NCBI GenBank assembly: GCA_963629575.1
Contig: CAVGIM010000006.1
Location: 1-64,000 of the forward strand
Reading direction: 5' to 3'
DNA from: Hallerella sp963629575
GTDB lineage: Bacteria > Fibrobacterota > Fibrobacteria > Fibrobacterales > Fibrobacteraceae
Length of the DNA stretch: 64,000 bases
In this document: positions 53,025 through 61,527 of the stretch, in pieces
How the letters are laid out: each line of letters opens with the position of its first letter
How positions within the stretch are numbered: position 1 is the stretch's first letter
Program-made: the position numbers and the translations under genes
Notes under the pieces: generated by a model
Database searches by the model: none
What the model was told of the DNA's origin: nothing
What the model saw: only the letters and a program-made list of their open reading frames with translations

Positions 53025-54632
53025 CTATGGCGAGTCGGAATCGCTGATAAAAACGTTCAATGTGTCGCGCGCATGGGGATCGGCAAGGCTCTGGGCTATC
53101 AGGTGGATGATTTCGCCCGCGCTGTTCGGGTCGTTCGCGATGGCGATGTTCGTCGCCCCGATAAGCTGTTCGGTCCCATAGTTTAGACAGGCGCTTTCCG
53201 TGTAGGCGGAGCGGATAAGGCCCAGATCTTCGCAGGGAACATACCAAATCGCATTGCTGCTTGCGTCTTTCGGTTCTGCGCGGAGCGCGAGCGTTGAAAA
53301 GTATAGCGTGTCCCCGGTGAGGACGCTCTTGGTCTCGAGCGATTCTTCGCGTTCCTCGTCGTAGAAGAAAAACTTGGTGACGTATCCGAAGCGTTCGATG
53401 GATGTCTTGAGCGTCAAAATCTGGCTTTGGGAATTTGGCGGGGAATTCAGGCGGACGTAGTGCAGGTAGAAAGGTCCCTTTTTCTCGGCGACAAAGAGTC
53501 GCCGGGTTTCCGAAACGGATGCGACGGAATCGCCGGCGGAATCGAGAATCGTGTAGGTCGCCGGGTAGCTTGCGCCCGAGTAGTATCCTTCTATCTCGTG
53601 AGAAACCAGGAGGGAATCTCCCTTGTCTAAATTGGCGAGCCATACGTATTGCTCTTGTCGCAGGTAGTATTTGGCGGCATCGTTCTTTTCGCGGACGACG
53701 ACCAGTGTGTCGCCGACGGTCTTGATGGAATCGGGATTTGCCAGATATTCGCCTTTCGCCAGGTCGCGGGAGCTGGTCTGGATTTCAAAGTAGGCGTAAG
53801 GGCCCGTCGTGTAGTCGGGAGCGCCTTTGGGGTAGATGGCGACGGTGTAGTCCGCCTTTTTTTCGGGCAGGATCTGCTCGTCGATAGGGTTTCCCGAAAC
53901 GACATCCTTCCCGTCCTTTTGCAGGTCGATTCCCGAAATCGACTTGCCGGAGGCTTTTACGTTGATGCTTTTCCCGACCGATGCGGAAAAGCGGACGATC
54001 GCTTTTTTCGGCGCGCTTTCCAGAAGGAAGAATCCGCGCAACGTATCTCCCGGCGCGATGGTCGTGGAATCTTCTCCGTCCGCGTAGAGGTAGTAGCCGG
54101 AGAGGACATTTGTCGCCATCAGGAATTCGAACGCGGAATCCTTTCCGTCGCTGACCTGAGGAACATCGATATAGTAGTAGCCCGAGCCTTGGGTCGTGAT
54201 GAACCGCGCAACGGCGAAACTCGTGTCGCCGAACTTTGCGAATGCGTCTTGCGTGTTGTATATCGTATCGCCTGCGTCAATCGCGTATGTTTCGGGAACA
54301 AGGTTTGCGCCCTGCTCTTCGCGTACGAAAAAGGAATCGGGACTTTCGCCGGAAGCCTTCATGGAAAAAATTTCGATGAGCGTTCCCGCGGGATATTCGC
54401 CGAGGAAGAGCTTGCACGCGTCGGCTCCGGCCTTGCAGGAGATGGAGAGCGTGTCGGAAGAGAGCGTGTCGGCGTAGGTGACGTCTAGCCGGTTGGATAG
54501 CGAACTGGACGATTCGCTCGACGAACTCATCGAGGAGGAGCTTTCGCTTGCCGACGATCCGCTGTCGCTTCCGCAGCCGATGAGCGCCGCGACAAAAAAT
54601 ACCGACAAGAGGGAAAAAATGTGGGCTTTCAT
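53025..54632 (-). CDS. Ser-rich-linker lipoprotein, unknown
   Basis: This 535-residue protein has a lipoprotein signal (SLLSVFFVAALIGC) and a serine linker (SESSSSMSSSSESSSS) of the kind common on Fibrobacter surface proteins. The mature part consists of repeated strand-rich modules containing phrases such as GDTLVVVREKND, GDSLLVSHEIEGYYSG and GDTLYFSTLALRAEP, about 90 residues apart, suggesting several immunoglobulin-like or jelly-roll domains. I recognise no catalytic motif. It starts 7 bases after the pectate-lyase-like gene and is probably made with it, so a role in binding plant polysaccharide or in the same surface complex is inferred. Confidence 0.75.
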   Translation of the reverse strand: MKAHIFSLLSVFFVAALIGCGSDSGSSASESSSSMSSSSESSSSLSNRLDVTYADTLSSDTLSISCKAGADACKLFLGEYPAGTLIEIFSMKASGESPDSFFVREEQGANLVPETYAIDAGDTIYNTQDAFAKFGDTSFAVARFITTQGSGYYYIDVPQVSDGKDSAFEFLMATNVLSGYYLYADGEDSTTIAPGDTLRGFFLLESAPKKAIVRFSASVGKSINVKASGKSISGIDLQKDGKDVVSGNPIDEQILPEKKADYTVAIYPKGAPDYTTGPYAYFEIQTSSRDLAKGEYLANPDSIKTVGDTLVVVREKNDAAKYYLRQEQYVWLANLDKGDSLLVSHEIEGYYSGASYPATYTILDSAGDSVASVSETRRLFVAEKKGPFYLHYVRLNSPPNSQSQILTLKTSIERFGYVTKFFFYDEEREESLETKSVLTGDTLYFSTLALRAEPKDASSNAIWYVPCEDLGLIRSAYTESACLNYGTEQLIGATNIAIANDPNSAGEIIHLIAQSLADPHARDTLNVFISDSDSP

Positions 54633-54639
54633 GGGACAC

Positions 54640-57600
54640 CTAGTTCAGGATATAGAATTTCTGTTCTTTCGAGAAGGATTCGCCGGAAACCTTGAGCGTG
54701 TATTTTCCGGTGGGGAAGTTCTTCGCCTTGAATTTGAACGTGTATTTCTTTTCGCTTTCGAGTTCTCGTCCGCATAGCTGCTGGATGAACTTGCCGGACT
54801 CGTTGAAAATCTCGATTTTTACGAACTGCGGTTCTCCGATCGTGAGGTCGAAGTTGCAGTCGAGCGAAACGATATTGATGTTCACCTTGGAGAGCGCAAT
54901 GGCGCTTTCGGTCGCGGCGCCGCTGACCGTGCGGTTCGAGTCGAAGTAGCTGATGTAGAGAGCCGGGGCTAGAGCCTTTCCGGCTTCGCGCGAATAGACA
55001 TAGTAGTTCGAGTCGGACGGGGCGACAGCCGAAAGGATGAACGTGAAAAGCTTCGACTTGTGCTTTCGCTTCATGAATTCCGTGAGACTTGCGCTCTTGA
55101 GGAACGAGCCGAACGGAGTGTTCGGGTTGGGGACTATCGTGCCGAGGTAGCTCGTGTATCGCGGGTCGATTCCGCCGCCGCGCGATTTCTTGGGAACGTA
55201 GGCACCGCCTGGCGCGTTCTGGTTTGCCGGAGCGTTATACCAGTTCAGTTCGGTTTCCTGCCAGTCCGCGGGGGCTATCCCGTCGCCGAAATCCTTTTCC
55301 GGTTCTTCGAGAAGCCCGAACACGTTCCACTGGACTGGCTTTTTCTTGTTCCTGTAGCGCGGATCGTCCGGGACGGAGAGCTGGAGCGCCGCATCGGAAA
55401 TCGGCCCGGGTATCGCCGAAACGTCGAACTTCAGGTAGATCTTTGCGCTCGCGCCCTGCTTGCTGTAGCCTATCTGCAAGAGGGAATCGCTGCCGTGTTC
55501 CGTGTACGTGTCGAATTCCGAAACCCAGGTGTCCATGCCGCGTCCCGAGGCCACCCCGTTTCCACTGTGGTCCTTGGTTGTCGTGCGGAGGTCAAATACG
55601 TAGATGTGAGTCGTGTCGGACGACTTGAACTCGCCGTCGTCTGCCGTAAACGCAATGCCGTATCTGCCGCTGTAGGAGAACGTGACGTCGGTTTCGTATT
55701 CCTTTTCGTCGGAAAACACGACGCGTCCCGGTCCGCTCACCTTTTTCCATTCGACAGGATCGCTGCAGTAGCCCTTGTTCCCGCGACCGTCGTCAAAGAC
55801 TACGCCGGAAAGCCTTACCTTGTCGGACTGGAGAAGGATCATGTTCTCGGCGCCCTCGACTTCGGGCGGTTCGTTTTCGCCGACTTTCGGGACATAGCCG
55901 ACAAAGAGCGTCATCATGGTGCCGCCGCCGGGATTCTTGAGGAGCCCGCTCGACGCGAGCGTCTTGGATTCGCCGTTTCGGGTTTCGACCGCGATTTTCG
56001 GGAACGCGTTTCCCTGGAGGAGCGTTTCGCGGAGGCCTTCGACGGAAAGGCTTGCGGAATCGTTGATGAACATCGGCGCATTCTTCGCCTTGCGGCTCGA
56101 TATGACGTGGACGCCGAGAAGTTCCGCCTCGCCGCGGTCCCGGTTGAGGAGAACCGTGTTGCCATTTTCGGCGGTAAGTCCCAGAATCCAGAGCGTTCCG
56201 CCGTTGTTCTCGATTTTCGTCTTGCGGTCGTTGTTCATGTAGAGGCTGCGGGCCCACACGTGCTGGAGGTTGATTTCCATGTGGCTAATGGCTACGTCTT
56301 CCATGTAAAGGTCGCCCGCGCCCGATTTCGCGCTTGCGTAGTCCTTGACTTTCATGTTCTTGAGGACAAGGGTCTGGGGCGACTTGTGGTAGATGCCCGC
56401 GCCGAATTCCCCGAATCGCTCGAACGTGATTTCCTTGAACGCGCTGCCTTCGACGATGAACTTTCCGGTGCCGTCGATGGTCGCTTCCGTCCCGATGATC
56501 TTCCTGACGCGGTTTCGGATAATGACGTCCCGGTTGATCGTGTAGCGGCCACCCGGGGTGAAGTAGATGGTTTCCGCGCCGTCGTCGATAGCCTGCTGGA
56601 TGGCCTTGGAATCGTCGCTGCCCGTTCCTGTCGTTCCGCCGTAGTCTCCCGCGATGCCTATCCACTGGTCGGGCGACTGCTCCATGGGAAGTAGCGTCTC
56701 GGCGATGGAGAGCTTGAACGAATATTGCGGCGAGTGGCAGAGGTTTGTCGGGATGTCGGAGGAGTATTCGATGATTTCCGGGCCGGGAAGTCCTTCGCCG
56801 CTGGCGGGTCCCTTGTCCTCGATCGCTTTCGCGTAACGGCTCGTGGCGATGTCCCGCGCAAAGAGGAACCCTTCGTTGTAGATGGCGGGAACCTTGGCCT
56901 TCTTCTTTCCCGTGTATTCGAGCGCGCCGCCGATCATCGTGAGCAGGGCGTTTTCGCCGAAGTTCGCGATGGCGGGGACTTCGTTGTGGCTGCGAAGATT
57001 GCGGATGGTGAGAACCTGGTCGTGATTTTCGATCCCGTATTTTTTCTGTCCGTAGAGGGTGATGTGCTCGAACGTCATTCCGTACATGGGAAACCCGGTG
57101 AGAATGCCCACGTCGAATCCGCGGATTTCCACGTTTTTCACGAGCAGGGGGCCGATTCCCTCCGTATAGTTCATGTCGATGCCCGCGACGCCGGTCCCGT
57201 CCCCCGAGAAAATCTTGACGTTCGAAATGGTTCCCTGGTAGTTCGCGTTGAATCGGATGCCTATCGCGCCGGGGTTTCCCTTGCCGGTATGGAGAGAAAC
57301 GTCGCGGACGGAGTTTCGGTTGTGCGGGTAGTTTCCTACGCCCGTGTAGAGCATCGCGCGAGGCGCGTCCGGGTTGTCGTAGCCGTAGGAATCGTTCTGG
57401 AGGACGATGTGCGTTCCGCCCATGCTTTCGCCCTGGAGGATTGTCCGCCGGTAGGAATTTTCTTCCTTTTCCGCCTGGGGCCAGCTGAGCTGCCTGGAAA
57501 TCAGGTATGTACCGTTTGGCAGATAGATGACATAGTTTCCGTTCGGATGTTCGTCGAGAGCCTGCTGGATAATTTCCGTGACATCGGTCTTGCCGTCGGC

Positions 57601-57717
57601 CTTGGCGTTATACGGTGGCTTGGTTACGTCGACTATCCCGGAACCGTGCGGAAACTGGACTTGCGCAAACAGGGTAGCAAGTGGCAAGAAAAGAACTAGC
57701 GCAAACAGTCGGAACAC
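54640..57717 (-). CDS. Secreted pectate-lyase-like protein with CBM96-like domain and T9SS-like tail
   Basis: The 1025-residue protein has a signal peptide (MFRLFALVLFLPLATLFAQ) and two right-handed beta-helix segments of the pectate_lyase_3 type, beginning near residues 30 (YNAKADGKTDVTEIIQQALD) and 360 (GTGSDDSKAIQQAIDDGAET). A CBM96/DNRLRE-like module follows at about 740-900 (DTWVSEFDTYTEHGSDSLLQ, IYLKFDVSAIPG, ELNWYNAPANQNAP). The C-terminal 80 residues (VKIEIFNESGKFIQQL, PTGKYTLKVSGESFSKEQKF) look like a type IX secretion sorting domain. It probably acts on pectin or a related polysaccharide at the cell surface. Catalytic residues of this fold are not conserved enough to name the reaction. 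The start is a GTG with GAGG 6 bases upstream. Confidence 0.82.
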   Translation of the reverse strand: MFRLFALVLFLPLATLFAQVQFPHGSGIVDVTKPPYNAKADGKTDVTEIIQQALDEHPNGNYVIYLPNGTYLISRQLSWPQAEKEENSYRRTILQGESMGGTHIVLQNDSYGYDNPDAPRAMLYTGVGNYPHNRNSVRDVSLHTGKGNPGAIGIRFNANYQGTISNVKIFSGDGTGVAGIDMNYTEGIGPLLVKNVEIRGFDVGILTGFPMYGMTFEHITLYGQKKYGIENHDQVLTIRNLRSHNEVPAIANFGENALLTMIGGALEYTGKKKAKVPAIYNEGFLFARDIATSRYAKAIEDKGPASGEGLPGPEIIEYSSDIPTNLCHSPQYSFKLSIAETLLPMEQSPDQWIGIAGDYGGTTGTGSDDSKAIQQAIDDGAETIYFTPGGRYTINRDVIIRNRVRKIIGTEATIDGTGKFIVEGSAFKEITFERFGEFGAGIYHKSPQTLVLKNMKVKDYASAKSGAGDLYMEDVAISHMEINLQHVWARSLYMNNDRKTKIENNGGTLWILGLTAENGNTVLLNRDRGEAELLGVHVISSRKAKNAPMFINDSASLSVEGLRETLLQGNAFPKIAVETRNGESKTLASSGLLKNPGGGTMMTLFVGYVPKVGENEPPEVEGAENMILLQSDKVRLSGVVFDDGRGNKGYCSDPVEWKKVSGPGRVVFSDEKEYETDVTFSYSGRYGIAFTADDGEFKSSDTTHIYVFDLRTTTKDHSGNGVASGRGMDTWVSEFDTYTEHGSDSLLQIGYSKQGASAKIYLKFDVSAIPGPISDAALQLSVPDDPRYRNKKKPVQWNVFGLLEEPEKDFGDGIAPADWQETELNWYNAPANQNAPGGAYVPKKSRGGGIDPRYTSYLGTIVPNPNTPFGSFLKSASLTEFMKRKHKSKLFTFILSAVAPSDSNYYVYSREAGKALAPALYISYFDSNRTVSGAATESAIALSKVNINIVSLDCNFDLTIGEPQFVKIEIFNESGKFIQQLCGRELESEKKYTFKFKAKNFPTGKYTLKVSGESFSKEQKFYILN

Positions 57718-57746
57718 GGAAAACCTCGCAAGGAAATATCTGCCTA

Positions 57747-57754
57747 CAATATAG
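57747..57754 (-). promoter_or_regulatory. Promoter-like box TATATTGT before the pectate-lyase-like gene
   Basis: The context AAGTC-TATATTGTAG lies 29 bases before the GTG start and belongs to the same recurring box group as those of aspS and prfC. Confidence 0.4.
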
Positions 57755-57805
57755 ACTTTCTTTTGAAAAAGATAGCCTTTTTTATGCGGATGGCGTCCGG
57801 GAATA

Positions 57806-57831
57806 CAAAAAAGCCCTGCGCGAGGCAGGGC
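57806..57831 (-). terminator. Rho-independent terminator of argF
   Basis: GCCCTGC / GCAGGGC stem with a 5-base loop, followed on the minus strand by TTTTTTG, 22 bases after the argF stop. Confidence 0.88.
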
Positions 57832-57853
57832 GAAATCGCGTGGCGGGCTTCGG

Positions 57854-58807
57854 TTACTTTCCGGGCTTAGGGGTCGCTTTCATCAGCTGCCAGAGCACGG
57901 CCTTGTGGGCGTGCAGACGGTTTTCCGCTTCCTCGAAGGCGAGGTTCACTTTGGGATTGTCCATGACGGAGTCCGTGATTTCCTCGCCGCGGTGCGCCGG
58001 GAGGCAGTGGCTGACCTTGCAGGTTTCCGGGGCGAGCTTCAGAAGTTCGTCGTTTATCTGGAAAGGCCTAAAGTGGTTCTGCTTGGATTCCTTTTCGCCT
58101 TCCTGTCCCATGCTGACCCAGACGTCGCTATACAGGATGTCCGCGTCCTTGACGGCTTCCTTCGGATCGTGGAAGACACGGTAGGCGGTACCGCGCTTTT
58201 TGAAGAACGGTTCCATTTCGAGGATGACGGATTTCGGCTGTTCGTAGCCTTTGGGACACGCGAGCGTAAAGTTCATGCCGAGCTTTGCGCAGAGGACGAG
58301 GAAGGAATTCGCGACATTGTTGCCGTCCCCGATGAAGGCGATGGTCTTGCCGGCGAAGTCTCCGAGGTTTTCGCGAATCGTTTCGGCGAAGGCGAAGGCC
58401 TGGCAGGGGTGGGAGTCGTCGGTCAGGGCGTTCACGACAGGAATCGAACCATACTCGGCGAGCTTTTCGACCAGTTCCTGCTTGAAGCATCGGACGACAA
58501 GCGCGTTTACCCAGCGGGAAAGGCAGCAGGCTACGTCGTGGACGCTTTCGCGCTTTCCGAGCCCGATGGAATCCGGGGAGAGCAGGACGGCGGATCCCCC
58601 GAGCTGGTTCATGCCGACCTGGAATGTCGTGATGGTGCGGAGCGACGGCTTTTCAAAGAACATGCCGATGGACTGCCCCTGGAAACGGTCGGAATACTGT
58701 CCGGCGTGGACTTCCTGCTTGAGACGCATCGCGATATCGACGGTTTCGAGAATGCGTTCCTCGTCCCAGTCGGCGAGTCGCAGTAAATGCTTGTTTCTGT
58801 CAATCAT
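57854..58807 (-). CDS. argF: Ornithine carbamoyltransferase
   Basis: The protein has 317 residues and transfers carbamoyl phosphate to ornithine to make citrulline in arginine synthesis. Carbamoyl-phosphate contacts are in FEKPSLRTITTFQVG and DDSHPCQAFAFAE, ornithine contacts in DVWVSMGQEGE, and the catalytic HCLPAHRGEE is present. In the first motif the usual SxRTR reads SLRTI, so its second arginine is replaced by isoleucine, which is worth noting for substrate specificity. The ATG at 58807 gives MIDRNKHLLRLADW. An earlier in-frame start would add a lysine-rich tail with no family match. A possible attenuator lies in its leader. Confidence 0.92.
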   Translation of the reverse strand: MIDRNKHLLRLADWDEERILETVDIAMRLKQEVHAGQYSDRFQGQSIGMFFEKPSLRTITTFQVGMNQLGGSAVLLSPDSIGLGKRESVHDVACCLSRWVNALVVRCFKQELVEKLAEYGSIPVVNALTDDSHPCQAFAFAETIRENLGDFAGKTIAFIGDGNNVANSFLVLCAKLGMNFTLACPKGYEQPKSVILEMEPFFKKRGTAYRVFHDPKEAVKDADILYSDVWVSMGQEGEKESKQNHFRPFQINDELLKLAPETCKVSHCLPAHRGEEITDSVMDNPKVNLAFEEAENRLHAHKAVLWQLMKATPKPGK

Positions 58808-58835
58808 TTTTGATCGGGTCCTTTTTCGGAAAAAA

Positions 58836-58869
58836 CAAAAAAACCGGTCCAAAAGGCTTTGGGCGGGTT
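58836..58869 (-). promoter_or_regulatory. Possible transcription attenuator in the argF leader
   Basis: The minus strand forms an imperfect stem (AACCcGcCCAAA / TTTGGaCcGGTT) followed by seven T. It ends 28 bases before the argF ATG and lies downstream of a TAAATTTG box at 58911-58918. Just before it, CCCC / GGGG (58876-58891) can form a second hairpin. If the promoter is right, this is a leader terminator. Otherwise it ends the upstream HAD operon. Confidence 0.4.
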
Positions 58870-58910
58870 CCGTTTCCCCGAAGCAATGGGGAGGTCCTTG
58901 ATTTTCGATG

Positions 58911-58918
58911 CAAATTTA
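58911..58918 (-). promoter_or_regulatory. Promoter-like box TAAATTTG for argF
   Basis: It matches TAnnTTTG exactly, 103 bases before the argF ATG. It is the only such box between the HAD gene stop and argF. Confidence 0.4.
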
Positions 58919-58951
58919 GCATAGAGTCCCGGTTCTTGGCAAGGGGTTTCT

Positions 58952-59815
58952 TCAGATTGCCGCCAAATAGTAGTTCGGTCGAACGCCCAGGAACCTTTCG
59001 TCTTCGGCGAGATCCTCGGCGGGCTCGTTTCTGCCGACGAGAAGCGCCGCATCGATTCCGGCGTTTTGCGCTCCGCCGATGTCCGTAGCGAGCGTGTCGC
59101 CGACCATGATCGTGCGCATCGGGCGCGGAAGCGTGGCGAGCGCGCTGTCGAAAATTTGCCGAAAGGGCTTTCCGAAATAGAAGACCTGCGGACGGGTTTC
59201 GATGTAGAGCCTGTGGGCGTAGGCGCCCGAAACGGGAGCCCGGGGCTTTCCGATGCGCGGAGCCCAGGCGTCCGGATTCAGAACGACGAGCCTTGCCCCG
59301 GGGCGTTTCAAGATTTCGATGGCGCGTTCGAAGAGGGGCTCTTCCTTGCCCGTGGCGGAAACGATGACGGTCGCTTCCGAGGGGTTTTCGGAAACTTTGA
59401 CGTCGGCCGCTTCGAGGAAGGAGGCGCCGCCAGGGCGCCCGATGTAGAAGGCTTCGCGGATGCCGTTTTCCTTGGCAAAGGCGGGGAAGAGGCTTCCCGA
59501 CGAGATGATTTCGGACGGTTCAAACGGAATGCGCATCCGGGCGAGGCTTTCCGAAAGCTGCGGGATGGCCGCGGAGGCGGCGTTTGTCACGAGTCTCATG
59601 GGCTTTTGGGATTCTCGGATCTTTCGGTACATTTCGAGCGCGCCGGGATAGAGAACTTCATGTTGCGCATAGAACGTTCCGAATGCGTCGAAGAAGAACG
59701 CTTCGTATTTCCGGAGCAGGAAATCGAGCGGGACGCTTTGCGGTTCGCTTTGCGCGGGGCGAAGGTTTCCGTGTCTGAAATAATGGGCGTAGATTTCCCG
59801 TTCGAGCGCTTCCAT
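58952..59815 (-). CDS. HAD-superfamily (subclass IIA) hydrolase
   Basis: The protein has 287 residues. Motif I is YEAFFFDAFGTFYAQHEVLY (DxxGTxY, as in NagD/TIGR01459-type HAD-IIA proteins, where the second acid is often replaced), motif II is RLVTNAAS, and motif IV is TIMVGDTLATDIGGAQNAG. A type IIA cap with YFGKPFRQIFDSAL lies between. These enzymes dephosphorylate sugar phosphates or nucleotides; the substrate is not known here. The second aspartate of motif I is absent (DAF), which could reduce activity or change its chemistry. It lies 20 bases after the unknown gene of the same operon. Confidence 0.82.
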   Translation of the reverse strand: MEALEREIYAHYFRHGNLRPAQSEPQSVPLDFLLRKYEAFFFDAFGTFYAQHEVLYPGALEMYRKIRESQKPMRLVTNAASAAIPQLSESLARMRIPFEPSEIISSGSLFPAFAKENGIREAFYIGRPGGASFLEAADVKVSENPSEATVIVSATGKEEPLFERAIEILKRPGARLVVLNPDAWAPRIGKPRAPVSGAYAHRLYIETRPQVFYFGKPFRQIFDSALATLPRPMRTIMVGDTLATDIGGAQNAGIDAALLVGRNEPAEDLAEDERFLGVRPNYYLAAI

Positions 59816-59835
59816 CGGAGTCCTGAAACCCTCGC

Positions 59836-60456
59836 TTAATTGGTGATGATTCCGTAATCGCGGCCTTCCGCCGGAACGACCAGCCGCATTTCGGAAAGGA
59901 TGCCGATTCTCTCCTTGAGAATGCTCCTAAAGTCTTCGCCGAGTTCCTCTTCGTTGTCCTGGTCGAGATTGTAGGCGTAAAAGCTCCCGTCGCCGAAGAG
60001 GGTGAAGCAGCAGTCCCAATCGATTTTTGATTTTTCGTCGTCCATGCTTTCGAGCATCAGGATGGGGCGCGGAGCGGGAATCGGGATGGCGTGTCCGTTT
60101 TCGTAGAGAAAATAGTTCCGCGTGACGAGAAGGTGCTCTAGCGCCATCGACGGTCTCGTGGCGGAAAACTCGTTCCGCAGACGCCGGATGTTTCCCAGAT
60201 CGTCTTCGAAAGGATCCTGAAAGTCCGCAGGGAGGACGATTTGCCAGTAGTCGAACTTCTTGCCGGATGCGTCGAAGCGTTCCTGCCATTCCCTGGGGGG
60301 CTCTGGGCGCGTTATCAGAAAGTCCTCGAATCCGTCGAGAATTTCATCGAATCGGGAAGTGTAGGGCGTTTTGCGCTGGGATTCGATCAGCGCGAGAAGC
60401 GAACTTAACTTTTCGTCGGTGGAAAGTTCCCCGGGTTCGCGGATTTCTTCGTTCAT
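59836..60456 (-). CDS. Hypothetical protein in the aspartoacylase-HAD operon
   Basis: This 206-residue protein has no recognised domain. It begins with an acidic helix (TDEKLSSLLALIESQRKTPY), has a middle with tryptophan and phenylalanine pairs (KKFDYWQIVLPADFQDPFED), and ends with a strand-rich segment (KIDWDCCFTLFGDGSFYAYN). No signal peptide or membrane helix is visible. The ATG overlaps the stop of the aspartoacylase-like gene by one base (TAATG), with GGAGG 7 bases upstream, so the two should be made together. Confidence 0.65.
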   Translation of the reverse strand: MNEEIREPGELSTDEKLSSLLALIESQRKTPYTSRFDEILDGFEDFLITRPEPPREWQERFDASGKKFDYWQIVLPADFQDPFEDDLGNIRRLRNEFSATRPSMALEHLLVTRNYFLYENGHAIPIPAPRPILMLESMDDEKSKIDWDCCFTLFGDGSFYAYNLDQDNEEELGEDFRSILKERIGILSEMRLVVPAEGRDYGIITN

Positions 60457-61349
60457 TACCATTCCTCCGATGTCTTGACGGTGAGGCTCATCGCGAGACG
60501 CTTTTCGTAGTAGGCGCTTTCGTCGATAAAGATTGGCCAGACGCAGCATTCTCCCTCGTAAGGGACCGTCCTGTAGTCGAATGTCTGGAAAAGGGGATCG
60601 CCGGGCTTGACTTCGCCGTAGTCTCCGTTTCTCAGGTTCGGATGGACCATCGCCGTTATTTTCCCGGACCGGTCGCGCGGGTAGTCGATATCCCGGTATT
60701 GCGTGTAGATTTCGACGGTTCTTTTCTTTTTTTTCTGGAACGTTCCTGCGTTCCATTCCTCGGCGAGTTCGAGGTAGCGGAGGACGACCCGTTCGGTTTC
60801 CTGGAAAAGTTTCGCGTCGAGCGTGCCGTGGGGTTGTGGGCCGACTTCGAGGCATATGTCCGCCTTGGCGACCGTTCCGAAGTAGGGCGACTCTCCGCGT
60901 TCTTCCGGCTGGTAGTAGATGAACGCGTTGGAAAATTCGTGGACGATTTCCGCGCTCGCGCGCATCGTGAAAGGGTCTCTCGCCGAAAGGATCAGGCAGA
61001 TTCCCATGTTCGATGTCGTGTTGTGTACGTCGATTAGCAGATCGGTCCGGGTGGCAGGACCTTTGGGACCGAACCTTTCGTTGAGTTCTTGCGCTCTGCG
61101 GATTTCGTAGGCTTCCGGTGATTTTAGGGAAAGGAGGCTACTTGCGAAGCTTCTGTTCAGGTCCTTGTCGATGTATCTGCGGCAGGCCGCGGTCGCTTCG
61201 ATGTTTGCATGGACCAGGGCGATTTTGGCGGAAGGGCATCTGTCTGCGTAGCACTTGCTGTCGGCGTTCCATTTCTCGTAGAGCTTGGTTCCCGTGAGCT
61301 CGTTTCCGTGGGTGCCGCCGGCGATAACGATTGTCTTGATTGAATCCAT
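60456..61349 (-). CDS. Aspartoacylase/succinylglutamate-desuccinylase-family zinc hydrolase
   Basis: The 297-residue protein has the zinc and substrate motifs of aspartoacylase: VIAGGTHGNELTG, DLNRSF, LIDVHNTTSNMG and a catalytic glutamate in DICLEVGPQPHG. The strong match to the aspartoacylase (ACY2) motif GGTHGNE-LTG suggests cleavage of an N-acyl aspartate or similar amide. It is the first gene of a three-gene minus-strand operon. The ATG at 61349 begins MDSIKTIVIAGG, and TATAAT and TAAATTTA sequences lie 8 and 15 bases upstream. An alternative start at 61379 would cover that promoter region. Confidence 0.85.
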   Translation of the reverse strand: MDSIKTIVIAGGTHGNELTGTKLYEKWNADSKCYADRCPSAKIALVHANIEATAACRRYIDKDLNRSFASSLLSLKSPEAYEIRRAQELNERFGPKGPATRTDLLIDVHNTTSNMGICLILSARDPFTMRASAEIVHEFSNAFIYYQPEERGESPYFGTVAKADICLEVGPQPHGTLDAKLFQETERVVLRYLELAEEWNAGTFQKKKKRTVEIYTQYRDIDYPRDRSGKITAMVHPNLRNGDYGEVKPGDPLFQTFDYRTVPYEGECCVWPIFIDESAYYEKRLAMSLTVKTSEEW

Positions 61350-61379
61350 GCGCCCTATTATACTAAATTTACCTGTCAT

Positions 61380-61527
61380 ATTGCGCTTTTCTGACGATTT
61401 TTGCGGAAACCGCGCGGTTGTGCGGTTCTTGCGGTTTCAAGGTGTTAAATCGCAGTGGTGAAAACAGGTAAAAACAGGGTGGCTTTTTGCGTCCGGGTGT
61501 GTAAATCGTGTGCCATTGGAAAAGCCT
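61380..61527. other. Candidate attachment (att) region of the mobile element
   Basis: This is a gene-free stretch between the aspartoacylase-like gene and the integrase end. It has a perfect 12-bp palindrome AACCGCGCGGTT (61408-61419) followed by GCGGTT at 61422 and 61431. AAAACAGG occurs at 61461 and 61471, one helical turn apart. Short repeats of this kind are found at integrase core and arm sites. The core cannot be fixed without the other end of the element. Confidence 0.4.

Noticed and set aside
58807..58918. T-box riboswitch in the argF leader
   Set aside because: No T-box core sequence or specifier loop can be found. Only simple hairpins are present.
61463..61479. Simple sequence error or short tandem duplication in AAAACAGG repeat
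   Set aside because: The two copies differ in flanking bases and fit a pair of short binding sites near an integrase, so it was kept only as part of the candidate attachment region.
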